Source of the DNA: Antedon bifida
Lineage: Eukaryota > Echinodermata > Crinoidea > Comatulida > Antedonidae
Assembly: GCA_963402885.1 (NCBI GenBank)
Contig: OY727100.1
Span: 17,391,395 to 17,455,394 of the forward strand
Direction: 5' to 3'
Length of the DNA: 64,000 bases
The notes under the pieces: model-generated
Seen by the model: only the letters and a program-made list of their open reading frames with translations
The model's database searches: none
Told to the model about the DNA's origin: nothing
In this document: piece by piece, positions 57,001-63,000 of the stretch
How the letters are laid out: each line of letters starts with the position of its first letter
Numbering within the stretch: position 1 is the first letter of the stretch
Made by a program: the position numbers and the translations under genes

Positions 57001-60000
57001 TTTCTTAGAATATAGTCCAAGGAGATATTCATCAAACAGTACAAAGTGTAAAGATTTGCCTGTGGGTGGAGGTAGGCTAGCTTGGAGATTTTGTGGTATA
57101 GTAACTGATAGTAGTATTTGGTGCACTCTCATACCTGGTGGACATGGAAGACACGCCTCAATCTGGTTTTTAGATCCATTGTTAGGGTTGTATGTTCCAG
57201 ATGGACAAGAATAAAAATTTGTTCCATCACACCAACCACCAGGATCACAAACTCCATCGCCAGGGGAGGGAGACGTGGAGGCTTCATCACAAATGTATCC
57301 TGGATTGCAGGCTTCACAATTGACAGCGCCCTCATATGAATATGTGCCTATTGGACACTCTTCAGGAACTAGAACAAATGAAAAAGGTCAGGAAATATTA
57401 GTGGATAAAGTCAACAGATATTCTATACTCCAGAAATGTCTTAATATAGGCAAAATTAGATATAAGGCATATCAAAAAAATACAGGTCTCGAAATAGATA
57501 ATTGTAAATGTTGCTTATGTGTGTTTATTCTGTTACATACTTCAAATTGTGAATCTAACAATGTAATTTATAATGTTTATTTTGAACAACAATTAATATA
57601 ACATAAAATAATTAATACATATGTTGGAAAGCAGAAGTTAAAAACTTTGATTGTCTCCCCCTTTCCTTAGAATGTAGCAGTAATGCAACACGTAAGGAAA
57701 TAGAGTATAAACAAATGCTACTAAATTCAGAGTAACCTTTGAGACTTAAAAAGAGATCAACTAAGCGTACCTTCTTGATTGGAGCACTGAAATCCAGCAG
57801 GGCAGATAGTACAATTAACAGCACGTTGCTCTGAGTAATACTTAGAATTGCATCGTTGTGGTCCACTATTAGTTGCCGGACAGTAATACGCAGGTGGACA
57901 ATCGGTACAAGATATTGCAGTACCAAGTGAATACGTTCCTGGTTCACAAGTTATACTAGGCAAATAGAAAATTGATGTTAATAATAAAATTTTATTTTAC
58001 TGAAATCAAATTTTTTGCTCAGCTATGCACCACCATGCTCCTTTGTATAGTACTCTAAAATGATGGTTGAATGCAAAATGTTTGGTTTATTACAAAAAAT
58101 TATAATATTTTATTTTAAATATCAATAATGAATAACAACAGTACATCTTCTAATCATCTCATTTTATCGTCACCTTGTTAATCTTAAATCTATGGTTACA
58201 ATAAAAGAAAACATGGGGTCATTAAAAAAAACCATCTTACCTTGGTTCAACATCTTTATCTGGACATGCACTTCCAGCTGGACAAGCAAAGCAATACGAT
58301 TGGTTGCCCAATGAATAGTGGCCAGCTTGGCATTCGATTAGCAGTTCTTGGTTGTTCACTGGACACAAACTTTAGTAGAAAAATTAATTAGTTTATGAAA
58401 TTTGAACAATCTTTGTCAAACCTAAGTTTGCAAAAAGTAGATTCATAGACAAAATAAATCACAGAAAGCATGAGGTTGCTTACTAACAAATTACATGCTT
58501 CTCTATATGTTGCATGTACAAATACATGCTTCCTTAAAAGGTGACATCAATTTGGAAAACCAGTAATACTTACTATCCAGCAGGGCATCCTGTACATGAA
58601 GTCTGCTGTCCAATTGAGTAAAAACCAGTTTCACACAATTGCTTGTAATCACTATTGGTCAATGGACAGGCAAAGCCAGCAGGGCATACCACACATGATG
58701 TCATGCGCGACGTACTGTATTCACCAGGCTGGCATTCACGTATGTCGGTGCCGTCCTTGTTTGGGCATGCAGATCCAGCAGGACATGGTGTACATTCAGT
58801 GGCGTTTGCACCAGAATATGTTCCATCTTCGCATGCAGTAACAATATCATCTCTGAAAGCAAGTATAGTATTTTGTATGAATGTCATAACTGCACATGCA
58901 TTTAAATTGGGAGGTCTGTTAATTACTTCATGGAAGAACTGCGCCCTTGCATCTCTTGTATCATAATAAACATTGGAATATGGTTTCACATAGTGTTTGC
59001 CTTTTGATATGTTTGATTTCATTCCAATTGGAATCTCTTGAAGGACTGTTTAAAGAAGGTATATCACTGTTTTCAATGATTAGCGTTGCTACGAGAAACT
59101 AACAACCATTGGAGGTGTAACATCTTCTTTGTGATTATTCAAATGGAGTACTAACACAGGTATAGGCTATGTTTACAAGAAATAAAACATAGCATTACGC
59201 ATAGATTGAAATAATTCAAAATTATGTGTAGTTGCATTTGTAGGCATATAAAAAGCACTGTTTCAAGTTAGGGAACTTATATTCCATTAGGAATAGGCCA
59301 CTAATTGAATAAGAGCTCTCATACTGTATGTTACAGGTACAGTATATTTCGCTCTTCGATGAGAATATGGCATTTGTTGGTTTAGCCAGGTAAGCTAGGC
59401 ACGAAAATATCTTATTATTGGCGTTTATGCTGTTGATAGAATGAAACAAAATTAAACATAATCATTTATTTACGTTTTACTTGGACAGTAGAAACCTGCT
59501 GAGCATCGAACACATGCAGTAGCTCCTCCTGTTGAATAGTACCCATCAGCACACTCTACCTTACTTGATATAAGAGTGTTGGGGCAAGCAAAGCCTGGAG
59601 GACAAGTAGTACATGCAGTTGCCGCTTCACTGCTATATTGTCCTAAAAAACAAAGGAAAATCAGTAAAATATCATGGAAAATAATAACAAAAAGGCTTAT
59701 TTTGAACCAATCACACTTATTTGAATGGAAACGTTTTTTTAAAATTATAATAAAGGAGTATAACTATGCAAATTGTAAATAAAAAAAAAAAATTAAGTGT
59801 CAAATCTGGAGGAATTAATTAGACTGTAACAAGGCTTTTTCTTATGATTTTTCTTTCTTACTTTATGTGGAACAATAAAAATGAATGAAATGAAAATTAA
59901 TGAATTAGGATATCTGGCAATGTTGACTGTTTCTAACATTCAACTGTTTCTAACATTCAACTGTCCCTAACAATCAACTGTTTCTAACATTCAACTGTTT

Positions 60001-63000
60001 CTAACATTCAACTGTTTCTAACATTCAACTGTTTCTAACATTCAACTGTCCCTAACAATCAACTGTTTCTAACATTCAACTGTCCCTAACAATCAACTGT
60101 TTCTAACATTCAACTGTTTCTAACATTCAACTGTTTCTAACATTCAACTGTCCCTAACAGATTATTATACATATATGAGTATATACTTACCAGTGTTACA
60201 TATTTGAGGTGCTTGTGTGGCATCTAAACAATAAGAACCCTCAGGGCACTGACGACACATCTTATTTATGGGATCATCATTGTACCATCCAAGGTTACAA
60301 GCAACTGGGGAGGCATTAGTCACATTACATTGATGCCCTATAAAAAATAATAATAGAATTTTATATACTTTGGCACAATACAATTTTTTTTTAGGCACAC
60401 ATATCAGGTAGTTCCAAAGAGCTAATATACACACCAAAAGCAAAACTCCGGAGACACTCCGGAGTTGACGCCCTGGTGTTTTGGTGTGAAAGGTAAAATC
60501 AAGCAACTCCCGAGTTCAAAACAGCAGGGTTGAACAGCTGAACGTTCTCCGTAGGACGAACTGTGCGGTCACACCGGTGTGTGAAAGGTACCAACATCAA
60601 ACTCCGGAGTTTTTAGGTCAAAAGGTCATCCTCACACGATAACTCATTGCTTTAGTTTTATTTCAAAATACTTTAAATATTTGTACAAAATATATAGCGG
60701 GTCTATAAAATAATAAGTAGTATCAATAAAACATTATATGACTTGAAAATAATTATTAAATTAAAAATATTATCAATTAAAATGATTGTCGCTATGTAAA
60801 CAAACAAAATAGAGGGCGAAATTTACAAATGTAATTTAATAAATCACAGTGTTGCTAGGTTGGTGTGAGTTTCTCGACGTTTAGAATGGTCATAAGTTTT
60901 GGTGTGAAAGGGGTATAAGGGAGGAACAAAAAGAAATAAACAGAAATTGGGATAGAAATTCAAAGAAAGTAGAAATTAAGACACTCATCCATGTAAGCGA
61001 GCATGTTAATATTAAATTTACCTGCAGGACAGGGTTGACATGCAGTAGCCTGGGCCAGTGAGTAGTATCCTGATGTACATTCTTGAATGGTAGAGGTTGT
61101 ACACTGATAGCCAGCTGGACATTCAGTACAGGTCACAGCTGAAGAATTGGAATAGAACCCGGATTGGCAAGGAAGTTGGTTGGAGGCCAGCGCTCCACAA
61201 TAGAACCCGGCTGCACAGTCATAGCAGTTCTGATCTGTAAAGAAAAGTTATTTGATTATGAGAAAAGTTGCCTTGGTAACATAAATGTCAAATTGTAAAA
61301 TTTAGAAACCAATTTTTAATATCAGTTTAGACCTAATGGTTCAGTAGTGTCCTTATGGTTATATGGATATTTTTGTATTGAATGATATGAATTTAGTTGA
61401 TTTGTCAACATTGTAGTGCATGCCTATATTCATCCGTATGTAACTAGCTATACAATATGAATAAATGAATATGAAGAATTCTCTTTAGATATACATCTTT
61501 TTTCCACTCACAAAATAGTTTAAAGTATAAAATGCACTATGGTCTGGAAATGGAAATATCAATAAAGTTTTCTCACCTCCTGCAGGACTGTACTGTCCTG
61601 GAGAACACTGTGTGCTGCTGGTGTTGGTACAGCTTGATCCTGCTGGACACTGTAGACAAGAGGTTAAACTACCAGTTGAATATGTTCCTAAAAGAAAGCA
61701 GATCGTATTACTGTAGATGATAAAACATTAACAACAAACTTTTTCCAAATGCCATTAATTCATATTAAGGGTATTTTACACCTTCTCGAGTCCAGCACCA
61801 GTACAGGTTTGTGTCAGATTGTGCATGCAATATTGGCAACTTTTCATTGTTTCATGATGTGGCTATGCGCATATCAAGTAAAATTATAGTTATGCATACT
61901 AGTGTGGAGTGTCATGAAAACGAACATTGAGATGCGATTTTATTTACCAGAGCTGGACCGGAGCTGGACTGGAGCAGGCGTAAAGACGCTTTATGAGTAC
62001 ATACATTTATCAGTTTTTAGAAGTGGAATATTTTAAAAGAAAAGTTAAAAATGAATAACAAGACTGGATTGAAATAAAATATTAAAAAAATATTTACCAG
62101 ATGGGCAATCGTACATAGTTGTAGAAGTCGGACATCGTTTACCAGAAGGACATGGAGAGCATACAGCATCACCAAGAGCAGCATATTCTCCATCACTACA
62201 ATCTGTTGGATCCTGTGTTGGGTCAGTGCATACCATGCCCGCTGGGCATGGAAGACAATACACGTTGTTCCCGTCATTTACTTCATTGTACTCGCATCGT
62301 GTACAGTTGTTTGACCCTTCCAGTGCTATGAATCCTTGCTCACAATCCACAGGGCTCTGTGACGGGTCAGGGCATTTTTGTCCTTCTGGGCAAATTGTAC
62401 ATTGTGTGGCACCTGCAGAACTGTAAGAAAAAAAAATGTATTCCAATCAAAAGTCATCGAATTTAATTCAATAAATTTAGGTTTTGGCTGGAAAGCATTT
62501 GCGTCATTCTTTCTGTAAGTTTGCCCCATACAGTAATAGCTTGATAGAACTTTACTGAGGGACAGACAAACTATAAGTCTCAACATCAAGGTAAATCAGG
62601 TAAAGGTGTTTTGAATGTTGGGACACCAAACATAAAAAACCCTGGTAAGGTGCATGGCATATTAAGTTTCTGCTTTAAGCCTATGCACATTTTGGGGTTT
62701 GGGAAATGTTCTTCACATTCTACAGCTATGCAAATATAACCTAATTTAGAAGAACCACTTTTAGTACCTTCATAATTCCCTTTTTAAAATGTACCTGTAA
62801 TATCCTGTTTGGCAAGGAGAGCACACAGCTTGGCCTTCTGGACTATAAAATCCAGCTGAGCATTCATTAGAAGCATTCCGATGTATGCACTCACGCCCTC
62901 CTTCACAGATCGAGCATTCACGTTGTCCAGTCAGACTAGTATAATATCCTTCCTCACAATACACAGGTGCCTCATAAGTCGACGGACATTTGAAACCACT

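Noticed and set aside
58853-59022. Extension of x113 upstream to an internal ATG (MKSNISKGKHY)
   Set aside because: The reading frame is open into the intron only by chance. A good acceptor at 58851 joins x114 in phase, and the extra residues lack the module pattern.
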